A stretch of DNA of 64,000 nucleotides from an uncultured Eubacteriales bacterium. GTDB lineage: Bacteria; Bacillota; Clostridia; Oscillospirales; CAG-272. The stretch's first letter is position 1, and each line of letters begins with the position of its first letter. Below the pieces are notes generated by a model. The model had not been told where the DNA came from. It made no database searches and saw only the letters and a program-made list of their open reading frames with translations. Shown here piece after piece: positions 24,943 through 33,562 of the stretch. The translations under genes were made by a program, and so were the position numbers. The stretch covers positions 1 through 64,000 of the forward strand of contig CAJKPX010000001.1 of assembly GCA_905201895.1 (NCBI GenBank), given 5' to 3'.

Positions 24943-25566
24943 TTAAGCAGTCGCTTCTGCGCGCATAGCCTTCAGGACGTAGCCAACACCCCAATAGGTG
25001 GTGCCTTCGTTTACGGGCTTCTGGCGCATGATCTCAAAGTAAACACCGCTTCCTGCTGCGGGAGCCGAAGTCGATGCCACGAGCAGTCCGTTTGCAATGG
25101 TTGCATAACGGTAGGTTGCATCGGTAGGAGCGGTCGAGAAGTTGCCGCTGCCGAAGGTGTACTGCTCGCCTACGATGATCTCGCAGAAGTCTCCGCGGTT
25201 GCCTGCGGGCAGACCGAGACCGAGAGTCTTTGCGCCGATGTTCCACTGGTTGTCACCGGAAACCGCCTTGTTTACGTCATAGTTGTTGAAGGCATAAATG
25301 CCGGTGTGATCGCCAAGCATACCGCCGTTTCCATTGGTAGCTGCGTTAAAGAACCACGTGTTTCCGTTGAGGATTGCGGGGGTCACACTCTCATATCCCT
25401 CAGACGGGATCAGACCGTTCTGCACGCAAAGCAGACCTGCAGAGCAATCCTGCGCGGTAAAACCTGCACCGGTGCCGGTACCGAATTTACCGGGAACGTT
25501 CTGCGTCTGGTTGTTGACGCTGTTCGACACGGTAACTTCAAACATTGTCTTATCAATGAATGCCAT
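24943..25566 (-). CDS. Capsid decoration-like protein (207 aa)
   Basis: ATG at 25566 follows AAAAGGAGA. The chain is glycine-, threonine- and asparagine-rich (VPGKFGTGTGAGFTAQDCSA, GNTWFFNAATNGNGGMLG) with a C-terminal beta part. It lies between scaffold/protease and major capsid protein, the usual slot of head decoration proteins. The functional call is positional. Confidence 0.55.
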   Translation of the reverse strand: MAFIDKTMFEVTVSNSVNNQTQNVPGKFGTGTGAGFTAQDCSAGLLCVQNGLIPSEGYESVTPAILNGNTWFFNAATNGNGGMLGDHTGIYAFNNYDVNKAVSGDNQWNIGAKTLGLGLPAGNRGDFCEIIVGEQYTFGSGNFSTAPTDATYRYATIANGLLVASTSAPAAGSGVYFEIMRQKPVNEGTTYWGVGYVLKAMRAEATA

Positions 25567-25589
25567 GTTTCATATCTCCTTTTCTATTT

Positions 25590-26252
25590 TTACTTGCTGA
25601 GTCGGTTGAAGGCACCGTCAACACCGTCATCGGTATTGGGTGCGCCTGCGCCATCGGCTTCCCAAGCAAATCTGGACTTGCTTGCGTTTGCCTTGATCTT
25701 GTTCTTTTCGATGCGGCGGTTCATGCAGATGGAGTCAACGTCCTTGCAAGCCGCTACGTCGCCGCAGAAGTTGCCGTCCTTGTCCTCCATGCAGGAATAC
25801 TCCTCAACCTTTTCATCGGTCAGAAGTTCATTGCACGCATCTTCCTCAATCTCATCTTCGCTGTTCGCGTTGATCTGATTTAGACGGTTCTTGATCGCAT
25901 CCTTAACGGCGTTCTTACGGCGTGCTTTTTCTGTGTTCTGCATCTTGGTGATGATCTCGTCCTTCGCAGTGTTAGCAGCGTTTGCCTTGGCAAGCAGTGC
26001 TTCCAACTCGCTGCAACGAGTGAGATAGGGATCAACAAGCGCTTCGACAGAAATATCAAAGCTGTTTTCACCGTCAGAGAAAGTTGCGTTTGCTCTCACT
26101 TCGTCCTTCGTGCCGATGATGTAATCATCACCGTCTTTCTTTGCTGTGGAAAGATGAGGGACGCCCTTGTCGGAAAGCAATGCAACTCTCTCGCCGTCAA
26201 CTGCAATCACGGTAAAACCGTTAAACTTGGGTTGAAGCTCTTTCAGTTTCAT
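25590..26252 (-). CDS. Nested in-frame scaffold protein (220 aa)
   Basis: Within the protease/scaffold gene, AAAGGAG (about 26264-26270) precedes an in-frame ATG at 26252 by about 11 nt. The new N-terminus, MKLKELQPKFNGFTVIAVDG, starts precisely at the beginning of the scaffold part. This is like lambda C/Nu3, where a shorter scaffold is made from an internal start. The spacing is a little long, so use of the start is inferred and not certain. Confidence 0.45.
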   Translation of the reverse strand: MKLKELQPKFNGFTVIAVDGERVALLSDKGVPHLSTAKKDGDDYIIGTKDEVRANATFSDGENSFDISVEALVDPYLTRCSELEALLAKANAANTAKDEIITKMQNTEKARRKNAVKDAIKNRLNQINANSEDEIEEDACNELLTDEKVEEYSCMEDKDGNFCGDVAACKDVDSICMNRRIEKNKIKANASKSRFAWEADGAGAPNTDDGVDGAFNRLSK

Positions 26253-26951
26253 TGTTTTGGTTTCTCCTTTTTTTGTTTTTGTTTGCGGATTGAATTTTTG
26301 CGATCTTTCGTTTTCGGAAGCGACCCGTAATGTCATTTCTCGGACTTCCTTCCGTCCAATCGCAGAGAGGGCGCGGATGTTTGCGCTTTCCACAGCAGGG
26401 CTAACATCGTCGCCGAGTACAGTAGTGCCGAGCACCTGGTACTTGGTAAACACCTCAGTCGTTCCTTCCGTGTACATCTCATCAATCAGTGTTTCGATGC
26501 TAACGGACATTCCCTCAAGTCCCTGTCTCTTGAGTTTCCTGACCAATTCCTGTGCGTACCACTTCCAAATGTAGCCGACACCTACTATCCATTTCTGACC
26601 GTCTTTTTCTTCGATGCGAATATCGCTTGCCGACTTGAAGTAGCCAACAATACGCTCGGCGGTGGAAGCCATGAAGGAAGCCGTTACGCTTCCGTCGGCG
26701 TTCTTTACCTCCTCGAAGTTGTGACCATCCCCGATCTTGTCACCGACGTATGCGACCAAGATGGGTGTTTCTGCAAACAGGTCTTTGTGTTGTTCCAGAT
26801 TGATGTATTTCCAGTTGTTTCGGTTGACCTTGGAATTGAGGAGCCAAAGCTCCACCTTCTGCTTCCAACCCACAACCTCGGACAGAATGCGAAGCGTTCC
26901 CGTTGCCGAGACCATCTTCCCTCCTGCCGATATCGTTTTGAATTTACTCAT
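25590..26951 (-). CDS. Prohead protease fused to scaffold (453 aa)
   Basis: ATG at 26951 overlaps the end of the ferritin-like gene, with GGAGG 9-14 nt upstream. Residues about 60-200 fit a phage serine protease of the herpesvirus-assemblin type: H in KIGDGHNFEE and S in QGLEGMSVSIETLIDE are the probable catalytic residues. Residues about 225-453 are a charged helical scaffold (LEALLAKANAANTAKDEIIT). This protease-scaffold fusion is a common head-assembly design. A second ribosome-binding site and ATG at 26252 allow separate production of the scaffold part. Confidence 0.75.
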   Translation of the reverse strand: MSKFKTISAGGKMVSATGTLRILSEVVGWKQKVELWLLNSKVNRNNWKYINLEQHKDLFAETPILVAYVGDKIGDGHNFEEVKNADGSVTASFMASTAERIVGYFKSASDIRIEEKDGQKWIVGVGYIWKWYAQELVRKLKRQGLEGMSVSIETLIDEMYTEGTTEVFTKYQVLGTTVLGDDVSPAVESANIRALSAIGRKEVREMTLRVASENERSQKFNPQTKTKKGETKTMKLKELQPKFNGFTVIAVDGERVALLSDKGVPHLSTAKKDGDDYIIGTKDEVRANATFSDGENSFDISVEALVDPYLTRCSELEALLAKANAANTAKDEIITKMQNTEKARRKNAVKDAIKNRLNQINANSEDEIEEDACNELLTDEKVEEYSCMEDKDGNFCGDVAACKDVDSICMNRRIEKNKIKANASKSRFAWEADGAGAPNTDDGVDGAFNRLSK

Positions 26952-27492
26952 CGTCCTCGTCCTCCGATCTCATGATTTTTTCCACCCAAGAGTCAAACGA
27001 GGTCTTGCTACCGCCTTCATCATTCCAACGGTTCCAAATGGCAAGAATCTGCGTGTAATCTGCGCTGTTCTGTGCCATCAGCTCCTCGGTAAAGAGTGCC
27101 ATCGGACGAAAATCAGCGTTGTCTGTGACGCCGTGGAAACGCTCCAACGCTTCCTGAATGTGATCCAGCACACGAATGAGAAGATAAAAGACATCATCAA
27201 TATCTTTCAGTTCCTCTCGCCAATTCAGCTCGTCTGTGGCAGGATATTCGCCCATCAGATGCCGTTCATGGAGCATTTCAATGAACGAATCAAATCTCTG
27301 CGGGAACTCATGTGCTCTGTGATGAATAAATCGGGAAAGGAACGTCATTCCCTGCTCGATGTAAACGTACTCCTGCGCGGTATCATAGAAGCGGTTTGCG
27401 TCTTGATATGCAGCGATCACGGCACGGGAAGGATCACGCAAAGGTGCGTATTTCGGATTGTCAAAATTGAAAATATCTCTTGCTTTCGGCAT
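26944..27492 (-). CDS. Ferritin/Dps-like four-helix protein in the head operon (182 aa)
   Basis: ATG at 27492 lies about 9 nt behind AAAGGAG; the ATG at 27501 abuts that site. The chain is a chain of long helices: AVIAAYQDANRFYDTAQEYV, then SRFIHHRAHEFPQRFDSFIE with MLHERHLMGEYPATDEL, then a helix with EALERFH and one with TEELMAQNSADYTQILAIW. The spacing of E, EH and HE residues recalls a ferritin/Dps diiron site. No database comparison was possible, so the family is tentative. It sits between the 50-aa gene and the protease/scaffold, where no iron protein is expected. An acidic tail (MRSEDEDDE) ends it. Confidence 0.45.
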   Translation of the reverse strand: MPKARDIFNFDNPKYAPLRDPSRAVIAAYQDANRFYDTAQEYVYIEQGMTFLSRFIHHRAHEFPQRFDSFIEMLHERHLMGEYPATDELNWREELKDIDDVFYLLIRVLDHIQEALERFHGVTDNADFRPMALFTEELMAQNSADYTQILAIWNRWNDEGGSKTSFDSWVEKIMRSEDEDDE

Positions 27493-27620
27493 TTCTACCA
27501 TCTCCTTTCTGAAAAAATGAAAAATGCGGCTATAAGCAACTTGTTCCAAAATGGAAATAGTTGACTCATAACCGCATCAGGTTCTCTATTCCCTCGCTCA
27601 ACCGCAAGGGCGCAATATAT

Positions 27621-27773
27621 TTAGTTGTCGAATTTGGCAAGTTCGTGTCTTTTTACCTCTGCTTGGTAAACGTATGTTTTTCCGTCCTTGCCTTTTCGGA
27701 TCTCCACATAGTGGTTTTTATCGCAAAACTTTTCTGCGAACTGTTCAATGATTTTTCTTTCTTCCTCTGTCAT
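27621..27773 (-). CDS. Small charged protein (50 aa)
   Basis: This frame is short but has a good GGAGG upstream and starts (ATG 27773) exactly at the end of the 89-aa gene stop (TGAATG). The product is MTEEERKIIEQFAEKFCDKN and onward, ending in a basic beta strand (KTYVYQAEVKRHELAKFDN). No family. Coupled translation with its neighbour supports reality. Confidence 0.65.
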   Translation of the reverse strand: MTEEERKIIEQFAEKFCDKNHYVEIRKGKDGKTYVYQAEVKRHELAKFDN

Positions 27774-28043
27774 TCAATCCTCCGTTTTCAAGCAGAAATT
27801 TTCCCACTTTTTATACGCATCAACATAGATTTCTTTTTTATCACCGTTGTACGTAATTTCGTAGTACATTCCATCAAAAAGAGTTGTACTTGCCAACGCT
27901 TTGTTGTTTTGGAGCGTCTTACAAGACCAAACGATATAGACATCGTTTTCGGTTATTCCTTTCATGTCACTCTTATCCAGATGATCGTTTGCGTAACCAC
28001 AAACAATTTTCTTGACTAAATTCAGAAATTTTTGAGAATCCAT
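27774..28043 (-). CDS. Hypothetical protein after the portal gene (89 aa)
   Basis: ATG at 28043 follows GGAGGCTAAT and lies one base past the portal stop. The protein MDSQKFLNLVKKIVCGYAND is followed by a beta-rich centre (VYIVWSCKTLQNNKALAS) and an ENFCLKTED end. It has no recognised family and is coupled to the 50-aa gene. Confidence 0.6.
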   Translation of the reverse strand: MDSQKFLNLVKKIVCGYANDHLDKSDMKGITENDVYIVWSCKTLQNNKALASTTLFDGMYYEITYNGDKKEIYVDAYKKWENFCLKTED

Positions 28044-28044
28044 A

Positions 28045-29823
28045 TTAGCCTCCGCTATCAATCGTTGCCTCGGTGGACTCGCCGCCATCACCGCTTGCAA
28101 CGTCGTCAATCGTCTTTTTCGGTCTGCCGATCTGCGGTGGCAATCCTCCGTTTGTGTCCTGTTTCATGGTATAAGACGTAATCGGAGGAATGAGCATATC
28201 CAAGATGCCGCTTTCGTTGATGACGTGCATCATAGACATCTTATCAATCCAGCTGCTACCGTCCAAAGCAGAAAGTATGAAGTGAGCCGACGTATCGCCA
28301 TTGGAAAGTGCGCTTTGTGCGTTGTCGCGAATCTTATCGTCGGTATAGATGGTTCCAAACATCACAAATTCCCAATCGTAATTGAGATTGAGCGATTTGT
28401 AGATGTAGTTCATCATGCGTGAGAATTGCGCGTAAATGGTCGCCGTAGAGAATCGGCTTTCCAGCAATGCGGATTTTTCCACTTGCCCTGCCTTTACGTC
28501 CTCGGCAACGGGAATCAAGCCGGAAAGTCCAGCCTTTTCCATGCCGTATCGGTTGAAGGACTCGGAGATCTCATTCGCATTTGCGCTCTCCGAGAAATCG
28601 TGACTCTTGATATTCTCCAAAGGAGCGCTATAAAGAGCCGTTCCACCCGTGTTGTTCCGCGCCATCATCATGTCAAACAGCGTTTCAAACATGATCCGAG
28701 CTCCATCCGACATTCGGAATTGGTTGGGAGAATTTCCGTATTGCTCTTTGATGTACGGTATCTCGCCCGTAAAGATTTTGATAAGCGGATTGAGAAGCAA
28801 CGAAAGCTGTGCTGCCTCGTAATCGGCTTGCTGGGAGTATGTCAGCATCAACCCTGACAATGGAGATGCGACCGCTGCCGTAGTATCGTCGATCTCAAAT
28901 ACCCAAGCCTTATCAATCGGCAACGTGACAAAATACATCCAGCGACCGTCTTGCATCCACGTGCGAGGATTGCCCGCGCCGCGTCCATCCACGTTTTGCG
29001 GATAGTATTCGATCATCTTTCCGTTTCTGTTTTTTACCGTTGGTGTGCTTGCATAAACAACCTTATCTGTTTTACGTTCCTTCGTCGGTTGAAAAACCTT
29101 GTTAAAGTCCTCAACAAACGGCAAGAACAAGTCACCAAACTGCCGCCAATCCGTACCGGGCTGAAGGAAATACATCATATCAAACGATACCGTATATCCG
29201 CTGACGTTGTTAAATCCGATGATATAGGTCCAATCCGACGGAAGCTGTTGCATAAACGCGTAGTTTACGGTGTTGTGTACTTTATCGACCGAATATCGGG
29301 GAATGTAGACAACCTTGCCGAGAGTTGTTGCCAAGCCCGTAATTTTGTGCGCTGCTGCTGCGGGATCAAGCGTCTTGCTCAATTTATCAAGCAACGTCGC
29401 TTCACGCAGGAAAGCACTGTTTTTGGCTCTCTCTGCATCCATGTAAAGCGGCTTTGTGTAGTGATGATATGTGGGAATATCCTGATAGGTCTTTGCAACC
29501 TTGAAATATGGATATGCCGTCCATTTGAGGATCTGCGATGTCTGCCGCAACGGAATTTCGTTAAAATACGGCTCTCGGAGAAATCCCCCGATGGCTTCCT
29601 TGGTATAATCGTTCGGGAGAGACGAAATCGACTTAACACGCTGATTTTGAATCTGCGGTTGATTTGCAAGATTTGCACCCGCCCGAGAAAAGGCGTTGAA
29701 AATTGATTGCGTAGAAAGCACGCCTGCGTAGGAATCCGCGAGTTCGTTGAAACGCTCAATCACCTTAGATACGGGAGCGGATTGCGCTTTATTCGATTTC
29801 GGTTGATTGGTTGTTTTCTCCAT
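28045..29823 (-). CDS. Portal protein (592 aa)
   Basis: ATG at 29823 follows AAAGGAGG. The size, place directly after the terminase large subunit (with one small gene between) and mixed fold (SQILKWTAYPYFKVAKTYQD; LPSDWTYIIGFNNVSGYTVS; FLPFVEDF) agree with a phage portal protein forming the dodecameric DNA gate. The C-terminus is helical. It overlaps the preceding small gene by 35 bases in another frame. Confidence 0.75.
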   Translation of the reverse strand: MEKTTNQPKSNKAQSAPVSKVIERFNELADSYAGVLSTQSIFNAFSRAGANLANQPQIQNQRVKSISSLPNDYTKEAIGGFLREPYFNEIPLRQTSQILKWTAYPYFKVAKTYQDIPTYHHYTKPLYMDAERAKNSAFLREATLLDKLSKTLDPAAAAHKITGLATTLGKVVYIPRYSVDKVHNTVNYAFMQQLPSDWTYIIGFNNVSGYTVSFDMMYFLQPGTDWRQFGDLFLPFVEDFNKVFQPTKERKTDKVVYASTPTVKNRNGKMIEYYPQNVDGRGAGNPRTWMQDGRWMYFVTLPIDKAWVFEIDDTTAAVASPLSGLMLTYSQQADYEAAQLSLLLNPLIKIFTGEIPYIKEQYGNSPNQFRMSDGARIMFETLFDMMMARNNTGGTALYSAPLENIKSHDFSESANANEISESFNRYGMEKAGLSGLIPVAEDVKAGQVEKSALLESRFSTATIYAQFSRMMNYIYKSLNLNYDWEFVMFGTIYTDDKIRDNAQSALSNGDTSAHFILSALDGSSWIDKMSMMHVINESGILDMLIPPITSYTMKQDTNGGLPPQIGRPKKTIDDVASGDGGESTEATIDSGG

Positions 29824-30133
29824 CGTCCAACGCCTCCTTTTCTCGTCTAAGTTCTTCTTCAAGGGCATCCATGAGCTCGTTCATACTCTGAGCAATTTTT
29901 TTTGCACTGTCGCCTGTATTTGCCAGCGCAATACAAATTCTTGTTTTGTTGAGCCATCTTTTTTCAAAATCGGATAAGGTTTCCTGCTCGTTTTTCTTCA
30001 ACATACGAAAATCTCCGAGCGGCTTAACCTGTGCATAGACAAGCATACGCGCCATAGATGGATCGCAACAGGAATATTTTGTTTTTTCACTCAAATTCTG
30101 AATTGCTCCAACATAAACGCGGTATTTTTCCAT
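29789..30133 (-). CDS. Small protein between terminase and portal (114 aa)
   Basis: ATG at 30133 follows AAGGTGATAGC. The protein is MEKYRVYVGAIQNLSEKTKY, then a helical half (MNELMDALEEELRREKEALD). It overlaps the portal start. No known family; a head-assembly cofactor is possible by place only. Confidence 0.55.
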   Translation of the reverse strand: MEKYRVYVGAIQNLSEKTKYSCCDPSMARMLVYAQVKPLGDFRMLKKNEQETLSDFEKRWLNKTRICIALANTGDSAKKIAQSMNELMDALEEELRREKEALDDGENNQSTEIE

Positions 30134-30137
30134 GCTA

Positions 30138-31988
30138 TCACCTTCTTCTTAATGAGAGTAGATTTGCTCTTGTATTTGAAACCCGATTACTCTGCGAAAC
30201 AGCTTGTGATCCTTTTGAAAAACCTTCGATCACACTTTCCCAATCGGATTTTGGCTTGTATTTGTCTTTTTTCAAATCCGCCTCTAACAACTGTGCCATT
30301 CGTAGAGCATATTTTAGAGCCGACCAAAGGTCTCGCTGAATCGCTTTTGATATGCGCTCCTCTTTGAGGGTGACTCCACTTACTTTTGTACGAAGATTGG
30401 ATATTTGCTGGCACAATAGATCGGTCTGCTTATATGGCATCGCAATATTTCCGTCAGCTGTATTATCCTTTATTCCATGCGAGTTTTTGTATGCCTCAAT
30501 ACCGTCAAGAACATTTGCGGTCAAAAGCTCCACGTTTCCCTGTTCAAACTCAATCTGAGCATATTTAATCATTTCACCGTCCGCATCGTTTGTTCCGCGG
30601 GTTCCGGCTTTCATCGGATAGATCACGGGAAGCGCGTCCGGCTGTTCGATCTCGGTAAATGCCATATGGTTAATGCAACAGAGCGGCTCGCTTCCATCGG
30701 AGGTAGGTTTCATGAGTTCTTCTACAACCTCGGTGCCGTATTGCCACGTATCAACAACAAGATAAGTGGTCTGTGCTCCGTTGCAGCAGAATCTTCTCCA
30801 AAGGTCCTTCAGCCTTTGCGCTTGCAAATACGCTGTCTTTGGAGGTGGATAGTTATCCGCATAAACAACCTGCTTTCGATATTTGTCGCGCTTGTACTGT
30901 TCCTTATACGGAGTGAGTTTTACAACAATATCCGCGCACTTTGCGTTTTTCTTATCGTCAACGTATGAAACGTCATGCGACACAATATAAATGGGCTCCG
31001 TCTTTCCGCAGTGACGGTCCTCCATCACCATAAGCCTCTTGGAGCGAGCAAGAATTTCGTCGGTGATCATTGGACGATCGCCTGTTCCCGTGTAACGCAC
31101 GTCCATCTCACGCGCCCAGTTCTCTGCTGTGAGCTTTTTTCGCTCCTTCTTGTAGTAGGATATATCACGAAGATTGCAAAGCAGTGCCGAAATCCATGAA
31201 ATGTCCATGCAAAATCCATCATATTTGTCGCCGTGGATCATATCCTTCAGCGCGTTTTTACGATACGTGGTATATGCTTTGTTTTGCCGCGACGAGGCAT
31301 TTGAAATATAGGACTCTTTCAGGTTGATGTGGCACCGATCGTCAACTCCACGGATTTTCCGTGTCAATCGACAAGTTGGAGAAATGTCAGATTCAAAATT
31401 TTCAATGTCAAATCCGTCCTCTCCTTCTGCGGCAATTTCCTCGCCAACGATTGCGGAGCAGTTATCGCCGCGAGGGGCATACATGGTAAACTCGCTGCCG
31501 TATGGAGTAGTAATACGGAACATATCAGATCGTTCTGCATTGATGTTCCACCAAGACGCCATCAGTGGATAGTTTTCGGAAACGGTTTTGAACGCATCGG
31601 ATGCCAGCTTCGCAGATTGCTTTTGCGAAGGTGCAACGTATCTGATTTTTTCACCAGGGAAAAATATACCGTCGTGGTCCTTTGCAAGCTGAAGGGTAAA
31701 TGTTTTGGTCAATCCGCGTCCACCCGTGATATAGGTGTTGCGGTAACGCGCCCATACACGTAACATGAGACGTTGCGGGAGCTCCAGCTTATATTTTGCA
31801 GACGGAGATCGGATCACGTCATAGAATAGATCGGGATAATAACGAAAGAAGCTGATCAAGAGCGCTGCCGACTTTTTCTGCTCATCCTCCAAAGACTCAT
31901 AGTCGAACGCTTTTTCCTTTTCGGTTTTGATCCATTTCCCGAGCTTTTTTGAGAAGGTTTTTCCTTCACCGAAATACCCCGTTGGCAT
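30138..31988 (-). CDS. Terminase large subunit (616 aa)
   Basis: ATG at 31988 abuts the preceding stop. A Walker A-type loop is visible at about 88-97 (GGRGLTKTF) and a Walker B-type acidic stretch IVGEEIAAEG near 185. The C-terminal nuclease contains YIVSHDVSYVDDKK followed by further acidic residues. This ATPase/nuclease cuts concatemers and packages DNA into proheads. It is the second gene of the late operon. Confidence 0.9.
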   Translation of the reverse strand: MPTGYFGEGKTFSKKLGKWIKTEKEKAFDYESLEDEQKKSAALLISFFRYYPDLFYDVIRSPSAKYKLELPQRLMLRVWARYRNTYITGGRGLTKTFTLQLAKDHDGIFFPGEKIRYVAPSQKQSAKLASDAFKTVSENYPLMASWWNINAERSDMFRITTPYGSEFTMYAPRGDNCSAIVGEEIAAEGEDGFDIENFESDISPTCRLTRKIRGVDDRCHINLKESYISNASSRQNKAYTTYRKNALKDMIHGDKYDGFCMDISWISALLCNLRDISYYKKERKKLTAENWAREMDVRYTGTGDRPMITDEILARSKRLMVMEDRHCGKTEPIYIVSHDVSYVDDKKNAKCADIVVKLTPYKEQYKRDKYRKQVVYADNYPPPKTAYLQAQRLKDLWRRFCCNGAQTTYLVVDTWQYGTEVVEELMKPTSDGSEPLCCINHMAFTEIEQPDALPVIYPMKAGTRGTNDADGEMIKYAQIEFEQGNVELLTANVLDGIEAYKNSHGIKDNTADGNIAMPYKQTDLLCQQISNLRTKVSGVTLKEERISKAIQRDLWSALKYALRMAQLLEADLKKDKYKPKSDWESVIEGFSKGSQAVSQSNRVSNTRANLLSLRRR

Positions 31989-33077
31989 TTACTTCACCTC
32001 GGCATCCGGCACAACAGAAACCTTTGTAAGCCCTGCATAACGCTTTGCGGCAATCTCACGCTCGGTTTCTTCTGCTTCAAACTCTCCGTATTCATCCTCC
32101 GCGGCATATTGCTCCTCCAGAGCAGTCATGATCTCAAGGTCCTCGTTTGCGCGGATATTGTTCAGGATGTTTAGGATCATCTGATCGGCAACGTCGAGGG
32201 AATAATCGTATTTTTTGGATTTTACAAGATTATCGCGCAAAGCATTGACGGTTTCGTCGTAGGTTAAGAAAGAACCGTCCTCCATCAATCCGTAGGATTC
32301 CAACGCGGAGATCAAAGCATCAATTCTCAACGCTTCAACCGGCTTTTCATCCTTTTTTCGCAGCTGCTCGGCAGCCTGAATGTTGTCTGCGGTCTTTTGG
32401 AGCTTGTCAAAGTCTCCAACCTCGCCGATCGAGAGAAGGTAGTCCTGCGCCAAGCTGATCTTGCACAGGCGCCTTTGCACGTCCTCAAGCTGGGCATCAA
32501 CCGTTACGCCCTTCATGCGCGCCATTCTCGCTTCGTACCTTCGGTCCAGCTCATCGTATCGGTCGGTTGTCATTGGAACATTTCGGTAGAGCGCCAAGAC
32601 GCCCCATGCCTTTCTTTGCTGGAGAGTGCCTGGGAGCGCCGAGGGTGTCTCGGTTTCGTGCTTGACGTATTTTGCAAAATCTGTCTCGGAGAAGTTCTTT
32701 CCAAAAATACGCAAAATGTTTGTCACACCGTCAAAAAAGGTAGGCAAAACATCTTCATCGTCTCCGTATAGATCGGTTTCGATGATTTTTTTCAGATAGT
32801 ATATCCAAATTCCATTTTCGCCATCTTCATCGGTGATCTGACCAACCGACAAATCCTCGGGAAGGATCAGAGGGTTACAAGGCACGTCATATTTTGCACA
32901 ACAGAGATAGATTGCAAGATGCGGACCACAAGTCTCGCTGAGCTTTTCGTAGTAGTTTTGCTGACAGAAAACACAGTACGGATTGAGTCCGTTTTTCGTT
33001 GGAGATACAAACGAGTTGCTGCCGTCGAGCGGTTCTCCGCAGCAGGCGCAGGTGTATTTTGATAGTTTCTTTGCCAA
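31989..33077 (-). CDS. Terminase small-subunit-like protein with zinc ribbon (362 aa)
   Basis: The start is TTG at 33077 behind AGAGGGGAG. The N-terminus carries two CxxC pairs (CACCGEPLDG and YCVFCQQNYYEKL), probably one zinc site. The rest is helical. Its position directly in front of the terminase large subunit suggests the DNA-recognition subunit, although it is longer than most. It is the first gene of the late operon, downstream of a terminator-bearing leader. Confidence 0.6.
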   Translation of the reverse strand: MAKKLSKYTCACCGEPLDGSNSFVSPTKNGLNPYCVFCQQNYYEKLSETCGPHLAIYLCCAKYDVPCNPLILPEDLSVGQITDEDGENGIWIYYLKKIIETDLYGDDEDVLPTFFDGVTNILRIFGKNFSETDFAKYVKHETETPSALPGTLQQRKAWGVLALYRNVPMTTDRYDELDRRYEARMARMKGVTVDAQLEDVQRRLCKISLAQDYLLSIGEVGDFDKLQKTADNIQAAEQLRKKDEKPVEALRIDALISALESYGLMEDGSFLTYDETVNALRDNLVKSKKYDYSLDVADQMILNILNNIRANEDLEIMTALEEQYAAEDEYGEFEAEETEREIAAKRYAGLTKVSVVPDAEVK

Positions 33078-33130
33078 ATTTGTATCTCCCCTCTTAAAAA
33101 ATTTTCATTGTTTCGGGTATTACCAAAACG

Positions 33131-33172
33131 ACAAAAAAGACCGAGTGATCTTACATCCAATCACTCGGTCTT
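33131..33172 (-). terminator. Terminator between late promoter and late genes
   Basis: AAGACCGAGTGAT (33137-33149) and ATCACTCGGTCTT (33160-33172) form a perfect 13-bp stem with a 10-base loop. Read leftward it is followed by TTTTTTG. It lies after the promoter at 33300-33328 and before the first late gene at 33077, so read-through must be controlled. Confidence 0.9.
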
Positions 33173-33293
33173 AAATGCGGTTCAAAAACGGCGATAGTTA
33201 CCCCATACCCATAGAAAATCGAAAGATTGGAGGCAAGATAAATGCCGTTTTGATAGACTTATTCAGTTGTTTTGTAAAGAATTGCTCCTTACA
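33131..33293 (-). ncRNA. Candidate 160-nt leader/small RNA of the late operon
   Basis: From the expected start near 33293 to the terminator at 33131 there is no convincing open frame. The segment can form a helix between GCCGTTTT (33185-33192 on the opposite strand) and AAAACGGC (33244-33251 region) around a 50-nt interior, then the terminator stem. Together with the promoter this looks like the lambda pR'-6S RNA-tR' unit, where the short RNA is made until an antiterminator acts. Function is by analogy. Confidence 0.6.
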
Positions 33294-33299
33294 TTTGTG

Positions 33300-33328
33300 A
33301 TTATATCACATACTCGATTGATTGTCAA
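33300..33328 (-). promoter_or_regulatory. Consensus promoter of the late region
   Basis: TTGACA (33323-33328) and TATAAT (33300-33305) with exactly 17 bases between, on the - strand: a full sigma-A consensus. It starts 22 bases after the end of the last early gene, and leads into the structured, terminated leader. Confidence 0.9.
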
Positions 33329-33349
33329 CACCTTTTTTAAGATTTTTTG

Positions 33350-33562
33350 TTATTTTTCACAAAAAATTCTGGTAGGTGCTCCGCACCGCTCACAAACAAT
33401 GATGATTGGGAAAAAATCAGTTGCAATAGCCTTGATTTCTCTGCCGTGTCGCTTGACCGTCACAACGTCACCTTCTCGCACGCAGATTATGTTTTGACAT
33501 GTCCGACCGTCCGTTTTGTGCTGACAATGAATCACCTGAATCTTTTTTTCTGTTTCAACCAT
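33350..33562 (-). CDS. Zinc-ribbon Com-like small regulator (70 aa)
   Basis: The ATG at 33562 overlaps the previous stop and has GAGG just upstream. Cys pairs (IHCQHKTDGRTCQNIICVRE; VCERCGAPTRIFCEK) suggest a zinc ribbon like the Mu Com translation regulator, but the match is only of pattern. It is the last early gene before the late promoter, a usual place for a late regulator. It is thus a possible antiterminator or activator, by position only. Confidence 0.5.
   Translation of the reverse strand: MVETEKKIQVIHCQHKTDGRTCQNIICVREGDVVTVKRHGREIKAIATDFFPIIIVCERCGAPTRIFCEK

Noticed and set aside
23944..25878. 644-residue open frame on the + strand
   Set aside because: It lies opposite the capsid and decoration genes, lacks a ribosome-binding site, is cysteine-rich, low in complexity and lies in the antisense frame of strongly coding sequence.
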